64,000 nt of DNA from Nemophila menziesii (taxonomy: Eukaryota > Streptophyta > Magnoliopsida > Boraginales > Hydrophyllaceae), in assembly GCA_029959085.1 (NCBI GenBank), contig JARWIR010000003.1, forward strand, positions 31,883,505 through 31,947,504, written 5' to 3'. Shown piece by piece: positions 23,585 to 36,482 of the stretch; position 1 is the stretch's first letter; each line of letters starts with the position of its first letter. The notes beneath the pieces were generated by a model, which made no database searches, was not told where the DNA came from, and saw only the letters and a list, made by a program, of their open reading frames with translations. Position numbers and translations under genes: made by a program.

Positions 23585-25825
23585 TTAGCCACGGAAACCA
23601 TTGCTTCCGCCTTCCTGATAGTTGCTCCTTCCATATCCCCGCCCCCCATAACGTCCTCCTCTATTTCCTCTGCCTCCTCTTCCTGATTAAAAAAAAATAT
23701 AAAATATTAATTATGATGCAATAAACTAATTAATAATTTTAATATTTAAAGACGAGGAACATACTTCCTCCTCCACGAGAAGTGCTACTCTCGTTTGCTC
23801 TCCTCTCCTCAATGTACACTGGTCTTCCACCCAACTGTATTGGAGAAGCCTAAAGTAAACGTAACATTATATTAGTTACATACATAATATAACTTAGAAA
23901 GTAACTAAAAAGCACGTCCATGTATTATTACCTGAACTGCCCTTACGACACTCTGTGCATCTTCAAACTCAACGAAAGCAAAACAAACCCCAACATCCTA
24001 TAATATAATATAACCAAGTGTCATTTGTACTATAATAAATACACAAAAGAAAAAAAGAAAGTAAAATAAAACAAAAGAAAACAAACCTTTTTGTTTCTCA
24101 AGAAAACACCATCTTTCTTAATTTTACCAAAGTTCTTAAACTCTTCCTGAACTTCCAAAGTAGTAGCTGATGTAGGCAAGTTCTTTACATAAACAGATTT
24201 TGTATCACCTGTAAAAAGTTAATTTTAGTCATTAGCATAACAAGGTTCAGATTACAAAGCTAAATTATTAAATAAATACCTTCTTCATTAACAAAACTCT
24301 CTGGTGCAGTATCTGGAGTAGAATTTTGAACAGGTACTGAAGAGTATGACTGAACAGGAGGTTGATACTCTGGTACAGGTGGTGTCACTTTTGCATATGA
24401 TCGAACAGTCACTGCTGGTGCAGGTTTACCAGTAGGGGCTCGTAACTTTTATACATTTACCAAAAAAAAAACAAATATTAGAACATAGAGACTAATATTA
24501 ATGTAGTTAAATAAAGTAGAAGAACATACAATGGAAGCATATGTGAATTTTTTAGGCTCTTCAACAATCGGCTCCTCAATAACAGGTAAAGGTTCTTGCA
24601 CATATTCTGGAACATGAACATTCTGATGCAAAGCAGGTGACTCATCATAATAAGCCTCTTCTTCCTCTGCTTCACCTGCTGACTCATCATGATGATGTTC
24701 TTGAACATCGTACTCTTCTACAACTTCTTCTTCTTCTATATGAACTGACTCCACATATTCACGAGCCTCCACTTCTAACCCATAGTCAGATGCATCTGAA
24801 CAATGTAAAACGTAACTAAACTATACATAATAATATGTGAAAATTTTTGTGTTAAAGATAATGGGTCAATCAATACCTTGATGTTCATGAACAGGATCAG
24901 AAATAGTAGGTTGAAAATCAAGTGGAGTTTCTGATTGTAATGGTGCTTGTGATTGATCAATGAAATCATCATCGATGAAGTGAAAAACATCGTTAAGTAC
25001 AAAGTAACCTTTCTCTTGTGGAGCAAGTAAAAAGGTTTGCACAAACTTTCGTCCACCATTGAAATCCTTAGACTTGATTAAACCAGAAACAGAAACAAGA
25101 ACACCTCCACTCCATGATTCGAGAGAATTTATTGTCTTGATTTCGATACTTGTGAAGTTTAGTGACACCAGAAGATTATGAATTTGCTGGAACAAAGATG
25201 GAAACAAATTATAACAATATCAATTAATTGTAGAACAGGTGAAAAGGTTCATCTTTAAATTCAAGGAATCACAAAACTATAGATTTTAAATTCAACAGTT
25301 TGGATTATAGGACTAAGACAACAGGCATAAGACATCAAAATTATTCATTTATCAGTATTGTATGTTTAATTATTAATTCAAAAAATGATAAATCCCTAAA
25401 ATTAGAATCTCTAAATTAAAATTAACTAATACGTTACAATAGAACAATCTCATAGATGCACACAAATCCACATAAACTTGTCAAAAAGAAAATCAGATGT
25501 ACACAATTATAACCGATTTTGATAGAAATTTATTGCATAACACAATCAATTAACTAAGTTAGATCCTCACCACCAAAGCAGAAGCTGTTTCAGTGGATTC
25601 ACCATCAACACGAATTACAGAGCTGGCGTCTGTGTAAAACTGATGCGCAAAATCGGGAGTCTCACGAACCACGTGATAGTATTGCGTTGCAAAGTATGAA
25701 CCGACCTATAGGAATATAAAAAGTATTCAGATTAATTACAAATCGAGTAGAGTAGTGAATTCATTGTGAAGCAATACACAACATACCTGTGATGCACTAA
25801 CTTGAGCTGCATATGAGCTTGCCAT
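23585..25825 (-). CDS. G3BP: G3BP-like NTF2 and RRM domain RNA-binding protein, 428 aa
   Basis: Nine exons on minus: 25787-25825, 25571-25705, 24877-25186, 24530-24795, 24280-24445, 24087-24208, 23932-23997, 23765-23849, 23585-23682. Total is 1287 nt, in frame to TAA. Residues about 14-135 form an NTF2-like domain (VGSYFATQYYHVV; FLLAPQEKGYFVLNDVF). An acidic and proline-rich linker follows to about 305. The RRM spans about 309-387, with RNP2 VYVKNL (311-316) and RNP1-like GVCFAFVEF (349-357). The C-terminus is an Arg/Gly-rich tail. This order is that of plant G3BP proteins, cytoplasmic RNA-binding proteins linked to stress granules. Start chosen as MASSYAAQVSASQ, the first ATG before the NTF2 domain. 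Weak TATA-like sequence lies upstream on minus near 25950. Confidence 0.95.
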
Positions 25826-25999
25826 ATTGGATAGTGAAAGCAGCGATGCGACAGAACCCTAGATCAAGAGCTTAAAGTTTATTTTTGAATTGACGAGAGA
25901 GAGGTTTAGGGAAACGGAAGATGGGTAGAGAAGGGCTTTAGGCAGATCTATAAAAAAGGAGTGTCTGTAGTATTTTTGTAGTGGTATTGTATAGGTGAG

Positions 26000-28980
26000 G
26001 AAATTAGTAGATCTTTCTATTTGGGGGTAAAAAGTAAATTTTGGTGATTTTGAAGGGTCGAGATTAGATGAAGGGATTTTTGACGGCCGGGAATCCAGGA
26101 GGATCGATTGGAGTGGTAGTGAAAGTAATAAAAGCGCTAAATAAGGAGAGTCATTCGTTAGATTCCATTTTACGTCAGTGGTGAAAAGTATGGTAAATCT
26201 GGTAAGGTTTAGATTTTCAAACTCTTGTTGTGTCTCTTTCGAGTTACCCTAAAAAGAGTTTTAAGCATTTTGTTTTGTTTTTAAACAATTCATCCATAGA
26301 GTCCTAGAAAACTTACTTTTTTTTCCAAACCTATAAAAGATTTTAAGGATTTTATTATTAAAAAAATGAGTGTCTTTTGTTAAAATATCTTTTTTTACTT
26401 TATTTTTCAGAATACTCTCCTATAAAACAATATTAAATAATTTATTTTTTAAGTCAAAAGAATTTTTCATTAAAAAACTATATTACAAGTGGATTAATAT
26501 ACAAGACCACTAAAAACTCAAAAAATCTAAATAGACAGCCAACGATCTTATCCAAAACAGATTATGAAATGTTCGAAATTATGGACGAACTGTACACATC
26601 CACCAAAGACATCATCCAACACCCAAACATCAGTTGCTACACCATATCGAGCTAAATGCATCAAAGTCAAAGAAATGGCTGAAAAATCAAAGGACTATGT
26701 CTATGATCTTATGAGACAAAGGGATCCAGCAATCTGAAAAACCATTTACCGCTTTTTCAATGTCAACTAGGATAGGCTTATGTGTCATTTGATTTTTTTA
26801 AGTGATAAGTACTTAATGTTGAATAATATCTGAATAGAACTTATTTAGTTAAAAGACACTGTCTGAATGAATTAGATTTGGTTTGAAATCTTAATCAAAC
26901 AGACCAGTTAAAAGGTATTCAGATCTGAATTGGTCAGGAAAAACAAACAGTCTTATTGATCATGTGACTTAATGAACCAGATTAAGAGCTTATTAAATAC
27001 AAACTATATAAGATAGATAGTTTTATTAGGTTTAGAGAACTCAACGACTACGATGTCTCTTCTTTTGTTATAGATTTATAGACTTAAGAGACATCATTTA
27101 GGTATACTTTTGAGGTTTAATTCTGGAATTTATCCCTTTAATTGTTGTTATTTGAGTTTTAGCCTATTTTGGATGATATGTGTATTTTTGGAACATTTTG
27201 AGACAATTCGTGTGTTAAATGTCAAACTCCTAAATGTATGGATGATATTAGACCCCAGGATGAAGCTATGAAATCAAAAAGTCATGAAAAAACTAAAACC
27301 AAGTTGCAAAAGGAGTTAAGAAGTCCATGTAAAGCTCAATAGGACTTGTCGACAAATTTTTTACATCAAACTTATAGGGGGCATATCTCATAATTGGTGA
27401 AAGTTTTGATCATGAAAATCGAGCTCAAGGTATCCCTTTGTGTGTATATCGTGTGAGAAGAAACAGATCGCTATTTTGGTTTAATTTGAAAAATTCATGG
27501 ACGTTCGACTAACAAGATCTAAAGTTGTTCAGATTTAAAAAGAGTCCATTAAATCACTTTTGACTCGCTTAAACTGACCAATTGAGCTAATACATATATT
27601 ATAAATACATTTTTAATTAGCATATCATTGTCACTTATCATTATTAAAGGAAATGAGCAATTGGGAGAAAAGGTAGAAGCAAGGAAGAGCCAAGAACACT
27701 TAGAGACCTTTTGGATTGATTATTTTAGAGGTAAAAGCGATTTTCAATTAAAATTAAAATATTTGAAATATATTAAAAAATAGTTTGACATATAAAATCA
27801 ATTTAAGTGATTTTTTAATAATCACATATGTAGTACTTTTCCTAAAAGTGATTTTAATTGTCTAAAGTATTTTGAAGGATCTAAAACTATTTCAAGTGAC
27901 TATTTTAAAAAACAATCCCATACAGGCCCTTATGCTATGTTTAAATTCAAAATTATAAAGAAAATAAAATGATAGTTAAGAATTAATCAGATCTTTCATT
28001 TATGGATTCTACTTTTAATATTAGTAACGAAATTAAGAAGGTTAAAGAATTGTTTAGATTATTTTAATAATATATTTTTTAATCCTTCCAAAAAAGGGTC
28101 AAATGGAAGAAATGGAAATGTTCATATGTATAAAAAGTTAAAAATATCTTTAATGAATTAATTCATATTTTTAAAGAAGAACAAATGAAATGATAGGAAT
28201 AAAAGTTTTTTTTTTTAATTTGGATTAAATTTTTAATAAAGGAAAAGTAACTCAATTAATTGGGGAATTCTTTGTTTTTCTTAAATAATGACAATGTTTA
28301 ATTCTCTCATTTTAGAATCATTTCAAAAAAAAAATGAAATAATTATTTCTTAAAATATTTCAAATTATCTTATAATATTAAAAAGGTATAAAAGTATTTT
28401 TTTTTAAATTATCTTTTCTTTTCTTTTAATAACATGAATCCAAACAAGCAAATTTATAATCAATTACTTTTTTTCCTTTAGTATGATACTTATAATCCAA
28501 ATACGGTTATCAGTTTCTTTTTTCTTTTTTAAATTTTTATATTTCTATTATTTCATGTCATTTGTTAATGTAAATCCAAAATATACATAAATAAAATAAT
28601 AAATTAGTTAATAAATCTCATTAAAGGATAGAAATATAAATATATACTTAATATTATTAAAAAAAATTATTCAAACAGAAAAGTAATACAATTGTTTCCT
28701 TTAATATTTTTCTAACAATTCAAACAAAAGAATCATTTTTTTCTATTTCATTTACTATTTTTCCTTTATATTTCTTTACTTTCATTCCATTATCCAATCC
28801 AAATAATACATTAATTTCCATAATAAGTGCATTTATTTCTAAATTATGTCTTTTCTTTATCTTAAATTTCTAGTAGTTTGAAATACTTGGGTATGAACCG
28901 TAACTATTAATTAGCATTTATTTAAATGAGTTTAGGATTTCTTATTAAAGTAAATAGTGGATTGTTGTTGTTGAAATTAC
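26000..28980. other. AT-rich intergenic DNA upstream of the G3BP-like gene
   Basis: No gene is seen. 26460-26760 is less AT-rich and may be an old transposon tail, but I could not identify it. 27000-28980 is A/T-rich with long homopolymers. Confidence 0.4.
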
Positions 28981-29640
28981 CCCCTCATGCTTATCTTTAG
29001 ATTCTTGTTGATGTACACATATTTAGGGTGGTTCACTATTAAATTACGCCCAAAATTAGGGTTTGGTAGTGTACCTAGAAAAATTATGCCTCTTGGAGTT
29101 GAAAACTCATAAAAGCTAAACTAACTAGGTGATCACATAGGGTTTGAACTTTAGGCATCTAGATAACAATGCGTAGAATTCACTTAAAAGAGGATCCTAG
29201 GGTTAGATAGCAGCCCCCTACTTATCCGCAAGGTACTTAGGGAGACTTTAGAATCTCGATTAGAAACAATGTCCCATTTTTCTCTTAGAATTGTAAGTAA
29301 GTCCAATTATAGCTAGTGGAGATTACAAGTGTATCAACCTACATTTCTCTCCCCCATTCTCACAAACTCTTTTAGTTAATTAGTTTTATTTAATCGTTAG
29401 TCATCGATTCTTAGTTTACTCGGTTTCTTCATAATCAACAAAAATAAATAAAAAAACTTCAATTTTCTTTATTTATTTTTTCCAACGAATAATCACAATT
29501 AGAGTTAAATTACGTATTAACTTCTTAATCCTTGTGGAGATGAACTTACGTATTTTCTTTATTACTTGCGACTACTCGTACACTTGCGAGAAGAATTGCA
29601 CTGAGTGTTCATTATATATCACACCTTGGTATTGTTCTAA
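28980..29640 (+). mobile_element. Degenerate Gypsy-type LTR fragment
   Basis: The end section reads ccttgtggagatgaacttac, then acttgcgactactcgtacac and ttgcgagaagaattgc, a phrase common to the 3' ends of plant Gypsy LTRs. Similar sections end the LTRs near 17000 and 44760. No primer site or protein region adjoins it. Start is approximate. Confidence 0.45.
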
Positions 29641-30105
29641 TGTTGTTTTATGATTTGTATGGTTCAACAGGCTTAGAGTTGTCAATCTAAGTTCTCCTTA
29701 CTACCAGATCCGTATAAGACTTTAAAATAAGAAAAGAAGACTATTTTTTTTGATCGGGGATCGTTTGAGCGGCAAGGGAGGCTATTCAAAGTACCAGATC
29801 TCGCGGTTTAGCACACTTGCGAGATTCGGGGAAGCAGGGTATAAGGGACTTTGTAGGATGTCCTATTAGCTAGATGGTTTTGAGTAGCTAACTTACCTTT
29901 AGGCACGATAGGGAAAGCTCATGGTTTGTTATAAAGGGAAAGGAATCCTTGGACAGGTTATCCTATGTTTACGATATTATCCTGAGACTCCCGGTAAGTA
30001 GAATTTGAGACTCCCGGTAAGTAGAATTGAAGTTGCATCAATATTAGATCATCGTCTCTTTACAATACTCTCATTGTTGATCAACAAGACCAAAATTCAT
30101 CTCTG
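29640..30105. other. Intergenic sequence with a short direct repeat
   Basis: A ~23-bp unit, gagactcccggtaagtagaa plus tt(t/g), is repeated in tandem near 29983-30029. Nothing else is recognised. Confidence 0.5.
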
Positions 30106-30139
30106 TTTAAATGCTCCTTGCATGGCAAAACTGTTGCCA

Positions 30140-30462
30140 TAAAGAAATCTAAACTAGAGAAGTATATGGTTGGGGACATAGAGGGGACATCTAATCAGTC
30201 TGATGTCCTTCAACGGTGGAAGGATTGTGACGAGAGGTATGTTTAAAATTGGTAAGGGATCTTCTAGCAATCTCGTGTCGACATTAAATTCTAAATATGT
30301 GTTTAGAACCGTTGGTCAAGATCTTGGTCACTGTCATAGCTTGTTGAACTCAAAGTTTGTTCAGACACTTGTGTGGCCATAGAATTGTCTTCAGGGGTCC
30401 ACTGCTATTAACTTTTGAAAATACATGGGCAGTATTAAAGAAATGGAAGACGGATTTGGTAA
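30140..30462 (+). pseudogene. hAT transposase C-terminal relic
   Basis: Across shifted frames the sequence reads KKSKLEKYMVGDIEGTSN, then LQRWKDCDERY, RDLLAIS, FRTVGQDLG, LLNSKFVQTLVW and finally KYMGSIKEMEDGFG. The order matches the dimerisation (hATC) end of plant zf-BED hAT transposases (K-S-E-L-D-Y-L; W-W-K; ARD-L-AI; F-GG-R; R-S-L-P-VEAL-C). Stops and shifts make it non-functional. The rest of the gene is not seen. Confidence 0.6.
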
Positions 30463-30464
30463 GC

Positions 30465-31800
30465 CACTTCATTTGTATTAGTATTAGTTTACATTTTTTT
30501 ATTAGTTAGTAATAAATAATAAGGTACTAATAAGTTTTTTCTTCTTTTGATAGGGGTCTTTTATATGGATAAGGAGAAAATTGTTCAATTATCGGCTTAA
30601 TTTACTATTAATCTTGATTACTAACTAGTATTCCTTGATTTGATGTTGAACTAGTTCAATTTTTATGTTCTTAGTTTGACTTGGTTGCATACTTTACAAT
30701 TTTGATTAGATAGCTATGAATTCAGTGAATTTTGAGAAGTTATTATGTCTCTCTCGTATCCCTATGGATCCGATAACGAATATACCTCAGAAAGCTTTAT
30801 AATAGTTGGTGATAATAATCTACGTAGCTCCCCGATCGCCTTGAGTCCCGAGATTCTCTCGTAACTTTTTATTGTTGTAACCTTATGCTTGTAATATGAA
30901 TTTTCGAATGTTGTAACTTGTAATATTTATAGTTTATTTAACAACACTAACATTTAATTTTCTAATCTGTATTGATGTGTGATATTATTTTGACTTTCAA
31001 AACTTTTTTTTATGCAGTGTCAACCCGTAACTTGTTTTTTTTAATATCTATCTAAATCCGACAATAGTCCTACACGATTCGAACTAAATCCCACAATAAC
31101 TTGTTTTTTTAATATCTATCTAAATCCCACAATAGTCCTACACGATTCGAACTACACCCTGCAACCCCGAAAAACAAATTTACCGGATTAAAAATTTAGG
31201 ATTTCTTTTTTCGAATACTACCTACCTAGCTTCGGTTAGGGTCCACACATTACTCCATGGGTTGTTTTTTCAACCCGTGCTTACCCCTATAATTTTGTAT
31301 TAAAATCTGATTATTAATCAAACAAATTAATTGTGTTTTTAATGCTCTCTCTTTTTTTTGGACGATGTGTCTTTAATTAATGTTGTTAGACTTACGGTGA
31401 CCAATGAAATCCTGGGACCAAATTCTTTTCACTCCAAATCAAGATGTATTAAAAGAAAAAAATCAAAGTTGTGGTTGGCGTCCATTCATGGCCTTTTATT
31501 GACCTTTTTAATTTTGCATATTACTGGGCATATTTGAGTTTTAAAATTTCCATATATATTGTTTTCACAAATAAGGTTTTCGAAATTCAATTAACCATTG
31601 TTTTCACATACCTAAGGTTTTCGAAAATTGAGTAACGAAAGGAAATAATGCTTCGATGCTAGTAAAGGGTTCAAACGTATGTAAGGCCTACAGACCTTAC
31701 ATTACACTAATGGCTAGTAACACATTCTATTTGAATAATATGAAGAGGTAAAAAAGCACTGAATAAACGGTTAACATTTGACTAAAAACAACACAAATTG
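30465..31800. other. Intergenic region with a short tandem duplication
   Basis: A ~66-bp unit containing taatatctatctaaatcc, then caatagtcctacacgattcg, occurs twice at about 31030-31153. No gene is seen. The right part precedes the 3' end of PRP39. Confidence 0.6.
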
Positions 31801-31897
31801 CTTACACTAACTAACTGTCACATTCACACAATGAAAAAGCATGTATAATAACGCCGAGTTAAATACTACTACACGCCACAAAATTGATCAACACAGA

Positions 31898-34800
31898 TCA
31901 GTAATAAGGTGCTGCATAATATGTAGAAGGAGCCGCCGCCACTGCAGCCCCTTGCTGTGGTGGTGCTTGCATTGGATAAGCACCATAGGCAGCACCACCA
32001 CCACCACTCTGCGGCACCGTTGGAGGAACCTGCGCTTGTCCATAACCACTATACGCACCATAAGCCGCCGCCTAACAAAGTTTCCACACATTAATCATAA
32101 TTCTAACTTTAAAAATAAAATAAAAATAAAATATACCTGTTGTGCATATGCAGGGTTCATTTGTTGTGCTTGAGGTTGTGCCCAAGCTTGAGGTTGTACA
32201 CCATAACCTGCTGCAGCCCATTGGCTCTGTGTACTTGCTGTTGATTTTGATTGCTTCATTTTCTCTGACACTAAATCATCCTCAGCGGGTCGTTTCTTTG
32301 ACTCTGGTGCGCTTGTATGGCGTAAGAATAGCTTTGCATGACGATCATCCGCTTTTTTTATAGCCTCTGAGCTTCCGAATAAATCCAAAAACTACGAAAC
32401 AAATCAAGATTATTTTAATTATCTTAGTTGATTAGAAGGGAAATAAAAACAATTACCTCTAAGAAAATACTAGATAGATCCTCCCTTTCGCCAATACTTG
32501 CAGCGTTGGGGTTATCGGCACTTGGATTTATGAACTTCTCCACCAATGAATCTAAATACTCAACTCGTTTTGGTAGTGACTGAATTGTTTCTAAATGGAT
32601 AAATGCCTGCAAAACAACCAATAAATAAATAAATAATTGTGGATACAACTTTTAAAATTAATTAAAGAAAAATTATACCTCAAGAAGTGGTTTTGATAAT
32701 TGTCCATTCTCAATTGCCTGATCAAGTACTTCCCTTGCTTTCTCCACTTTTCCAGTTACCTTCACCACAAAGACAAATGTATAATTAATTAGCTCAAAAC
32801 ATTAAAAAAAACTAAAAAAAGGATAAGACATACCAAGAAAAGGAAACGGGAATATTGGGCAAACAACAAGGGTAAAGTTTGTGAATGTTCTTTCCCTTTC
32901 TCAATTGAAATCGCTTGTTCATATAAGTTGCACGCATCTCCCATACTCCCCTACAAAATTAACCCAAAATACAAATTACACAAAAGAATGATCATTATGT
33001 TAAAAGATACCTCATAAACTCGAAAATAATCTTACAAGTCTATGCTCCATATTCGCATGTTTAATAATAGCTTCTAAAAGCCCAGGAGATATTTCAGCGT
33101 GCACTAATTGATAAGAAGCTCTAGCTCCTGGTATATCACCTCGTTGCTCTTTAAATCTAGCAGCAAATAGATGAATCTCTGGTAATCTCTGTTCACATTA
33201 ATAAAAAAAATTAAAAACCCGTAAAAATATCTTATCATAGATTAAAATAATACCTTAACAAAAACTTGTGTTGCACGAGCTAAGGCATTATCAGCTAGAT
33301 CAGACCTTTGACTAGCTTCCATTGATAAAACATAACGAGTCCAATACTCAGGATAATTAGCACAAGCAATGAGGCATCTTTCGTACAGCTTCACAACCTG
33401 AAGGGCAAAATCGACATTTGGAACAATACATCTTAACACAATGGTATTATACACTAATTACTGAAATAAAACACAAATGGACAAAATGGGAGAAACTCAT
33501 AAGAAATACTTCTTTGGGTTGAACAGACTACAGAGAGGCCCCTCTTATCTTATACAATTAAAGGGATTTACACACCTGCATGTATAACATTTGAAATTTT
33601 AAAACAAATTAATTAATTTTTTTTTTCAACGACTCGTAAATGAAAGTTTGAAGTGTACTTAGCCTTATTGATAACCCAATTGAAGACCCATGCTGTTCAA
33701 TACCCCGTTTTAAAAGATGCTTCTTCGCCAATAAAGCACATATTAACTTAACTGTTAAGTCAATGCATAACTAAAGCTACACTTAACAATTCAATTCCTG
33801 AAAGAATAAGCTTTAATACCTTATTTAAATCATTCTCTCCTTCGATAAAATCGAGATAATTGTGCCAGTTTTCAAGCTCTGAAACATTGAGGGGTCGTAC
33901 ATGAAAATAAGGCCTACGAATAGCTGCTTCAAATCCGATTATCTTAGAATCAAACTCTTTAGCTTTCCTATAAAGCTCTTCTCTAATGGAGATATATTTT
34001 TCCAACTCCTCAGCATCTTTTAAGCTTGAATTTACAGGTTTTTCCACACTATTTGGATTAATTTCTCCTTCTGTTTCTTGTTCATTAGCTTCCATATTTG
34101 CAGCTTCTTCAACTGTTCGTAACTCTGATAATGGCTTACTTGCAACTAGCTCCTTAAAACTGTTAAAATCACCAAAAAAATGAAATTAAAATGTAAAATC
34201 CAGAGTCATGTTTTAAGTAAGAATAGTTAGTTACCCTTCGAAATAACGATCCAATTGCTGATTTGGATTCTCGAGTACACGTGTATAAAGCATAGCAACA
34301 CATGGCCAATCTTGATGTGCATATTCATATTCAAAATATTTATCCCAAAGTGGAAAAGATAAATAATCTGTCCCAACATACACTAATGCTCTCTCAAATA
34401 GCCTGAAAAACAAACGAGTAGTCGAGTTTATGATATATGATTTCACATGTAGGATATAAAAAGTTTAAAATTAACAAGAATTACCTTCTAACAACATTAA
34501 GATCTTGATACACACTAATAGCAAATACACAATAGTGTAACCAAATGTCTACAGAATAAGTTACCCCAAGAACTGCTTGTTCATAAACCTCAACTACTTT
34601 TTCAGTTGAGCCTAAGCGTGCCTCGTGATCTGCGTATTTCTTCCAATACCCATAGCATAGAGGAAATTCAGATAAAAAAGCATCATATACTTTGCGAATC
34701 TTCAAAATGTTACCCTAAAAAAATATAAAGATATAGATAAGTAACTGTTATAGAAACAGATTTTAAATCTTTTCTTTTAATATACCTCACACATTCTCTC

Positions 34801-35537
34801 GGATTCTTCTATAAGTGCAGTCCAAGCATTAAAATCTGATGAATTAGCTCGTACTATGCTCCATAAACGATCTTCTTCAGTAGATAATGCTGCAAATGAA
34901 TACAAATATGAGATAATGAACGCAAAAATTGAGTATGTAAACACAACTTTATATCAAATTATGTTCCTATAAAGATCAGAAAAATCAACAAATTAACTGT
35001 GAAGGTTACATTGATTCATTATAAGTTTCGATACATTGCAACACCGCTAGGCTCGAACTGATGAGTCTCGGGAATTAACCCAGCAACCTATGTACAACTT
35101 CACATTGAAAACAAGACAAGTTGATATTTCTTGAAGAATAAAAAATTTAAAAAATAGACACCAAAGATTTAAACTCATCACTCAATTTTGATCCAGATCA
35201 TAGTCAATATTAAACCCATAAAAGTAATTTATTATATGAAATTACCAGAAGCATCCACCGGCTCATGAACACCTTCTGTGTTAAACCCATTTTCAGGTTC
35301 ACCAGTTGATGGAACATCTTTTGTTCCATTAACTAAAGCATTATAATCAGCAAGTTGAGAAGAATCAGTAGGTGCATTTGCTGAACTAGTGAGATTCTCT
35401 TGGTATTCATGTACAATAGGTGTAGGAGCTTCTTGAGAATCAACATTAGTAGCAGATGAAGTAATTACATCTTCTCTGCTAGTATTGTTATCAATTGAAG
35501 GATGTGTTTGGGTTTCCATGGCTTCACTATCTCCCAT
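31898..35537 (-). CDS. PRP39: U1 snRNP-associated pre-mRNA processing factor 39, 735 aa
   Basis: Twelve coding exons on minus: 35246-35537, 34786-34889, 34485-34714, 34235-34402, 33820-34159, 33254-33397, 33036-33188, 32834-32950, 32679-32759, 32457-32606, 32137-32391, 31898-32071. The total of 2208 nt is in frame to TGA. The body is a run of HAT (half-a-TPR) repeats from about residue 105 to 600, with [39 protein letters not shown] and KRPAEDDL typical of PRP39. PRP39 supports U1 snRNP binding to 5' splice sites in the nucleus. The N-terminus (about 1-97) is acidic and low-complexity, and the C-terminus is rich in Gln, Ala, Tyr and Gly. Start is [10 protein letters not shown], just after a leader intron (35574-36232). 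Confidence 0.96.
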
Positions 35538-36232
35538 AGCAATCAAAGAAAATTCTCTACCTCCACAAATAGGCTGCATGAGTACAAAGCACACATAAAT
35601 TTAGGTACAATACAATACTTAAACTTGTTATAATTGATGAAGCATTTATAGTTAGTATGAACAGATCTAATAGAGGATTGGATATATCAGTATCACCACA
35701 AAATCAGAGAAACTATGTATTCTATAATGACAGCTAGACAAGAGCATTCCCTTTTTATCAATTCAAATAGTAGACAATAAATAGCTTACAGTGACTTTTG
35801 TTAACATGTTTCAAAAAAAACAAATCATTCAACTTTCATGAATGACCTAATATTACGATTTCATTCTTCTGAAATCAATTGGATAAGTAATTTTTTTAAC
35901 AGTAACTGGGGAGAAGAGAAGGAAAACTTTTAAGTAGTGATTTTAATGTGCGCAAACACTCGAAAATCCACATAATTTCAATACTTACCAGTAAGACTTC
36001 GCGTTAGAGTAAGAAAAATTAAGGAGTTAATTCATAATTTGAATTCTACTTTATAGATCTTAGTCTAAGGAATAAGATAATTACATTTATTTAATACAAA
36101 CAATTAAACTGAAATGCGGAGATATTCGTAGCTGAAATCAAACTAAAAAATACGAACAAATTAAGCATAATGGCATTTCCTATAATATAATTGAAAAGAG
36201 GGGTAATATGGAATGGTAGCGACGGGGCTGAC

Positions 36233-36352
36233 CTGTGAAATAACGGCGAGTGAACGGCGAAGCTTTAAGAGAGTTTTCTGGAGGTGAACGGAGGAGGGTT
36301 TTCTGGAGGTTTTCTAGTTTGTGAGGGTTGTGTGTAATGAGTGTTATATAAT
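36233..36352 (-). promoter_or_regulatory. PRP39 core promoter and leader exon
   Basis: On minus, TTATATAAC (36343-36351) is a TATA box. The leader exon probably starts near 36320 and ends at ttcacag|gtcagc (36233). The LINE remnant at 36483 begins about 130 bp upstream of the TATA box. Confidence 0.6.
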
Positions 36353-36482
36353 TTAAGTGAGCGGCTAATGTAAATTAATGGCGCTACCGAGAGCGAGCCA
36401 CGAGGGGGTTGGGTTCTAGAGAAGGTGTACTTCTGTCGTTGTGCTGAATAGGATTTTGCCATTTGGGTCGGGTATTTTGGAC

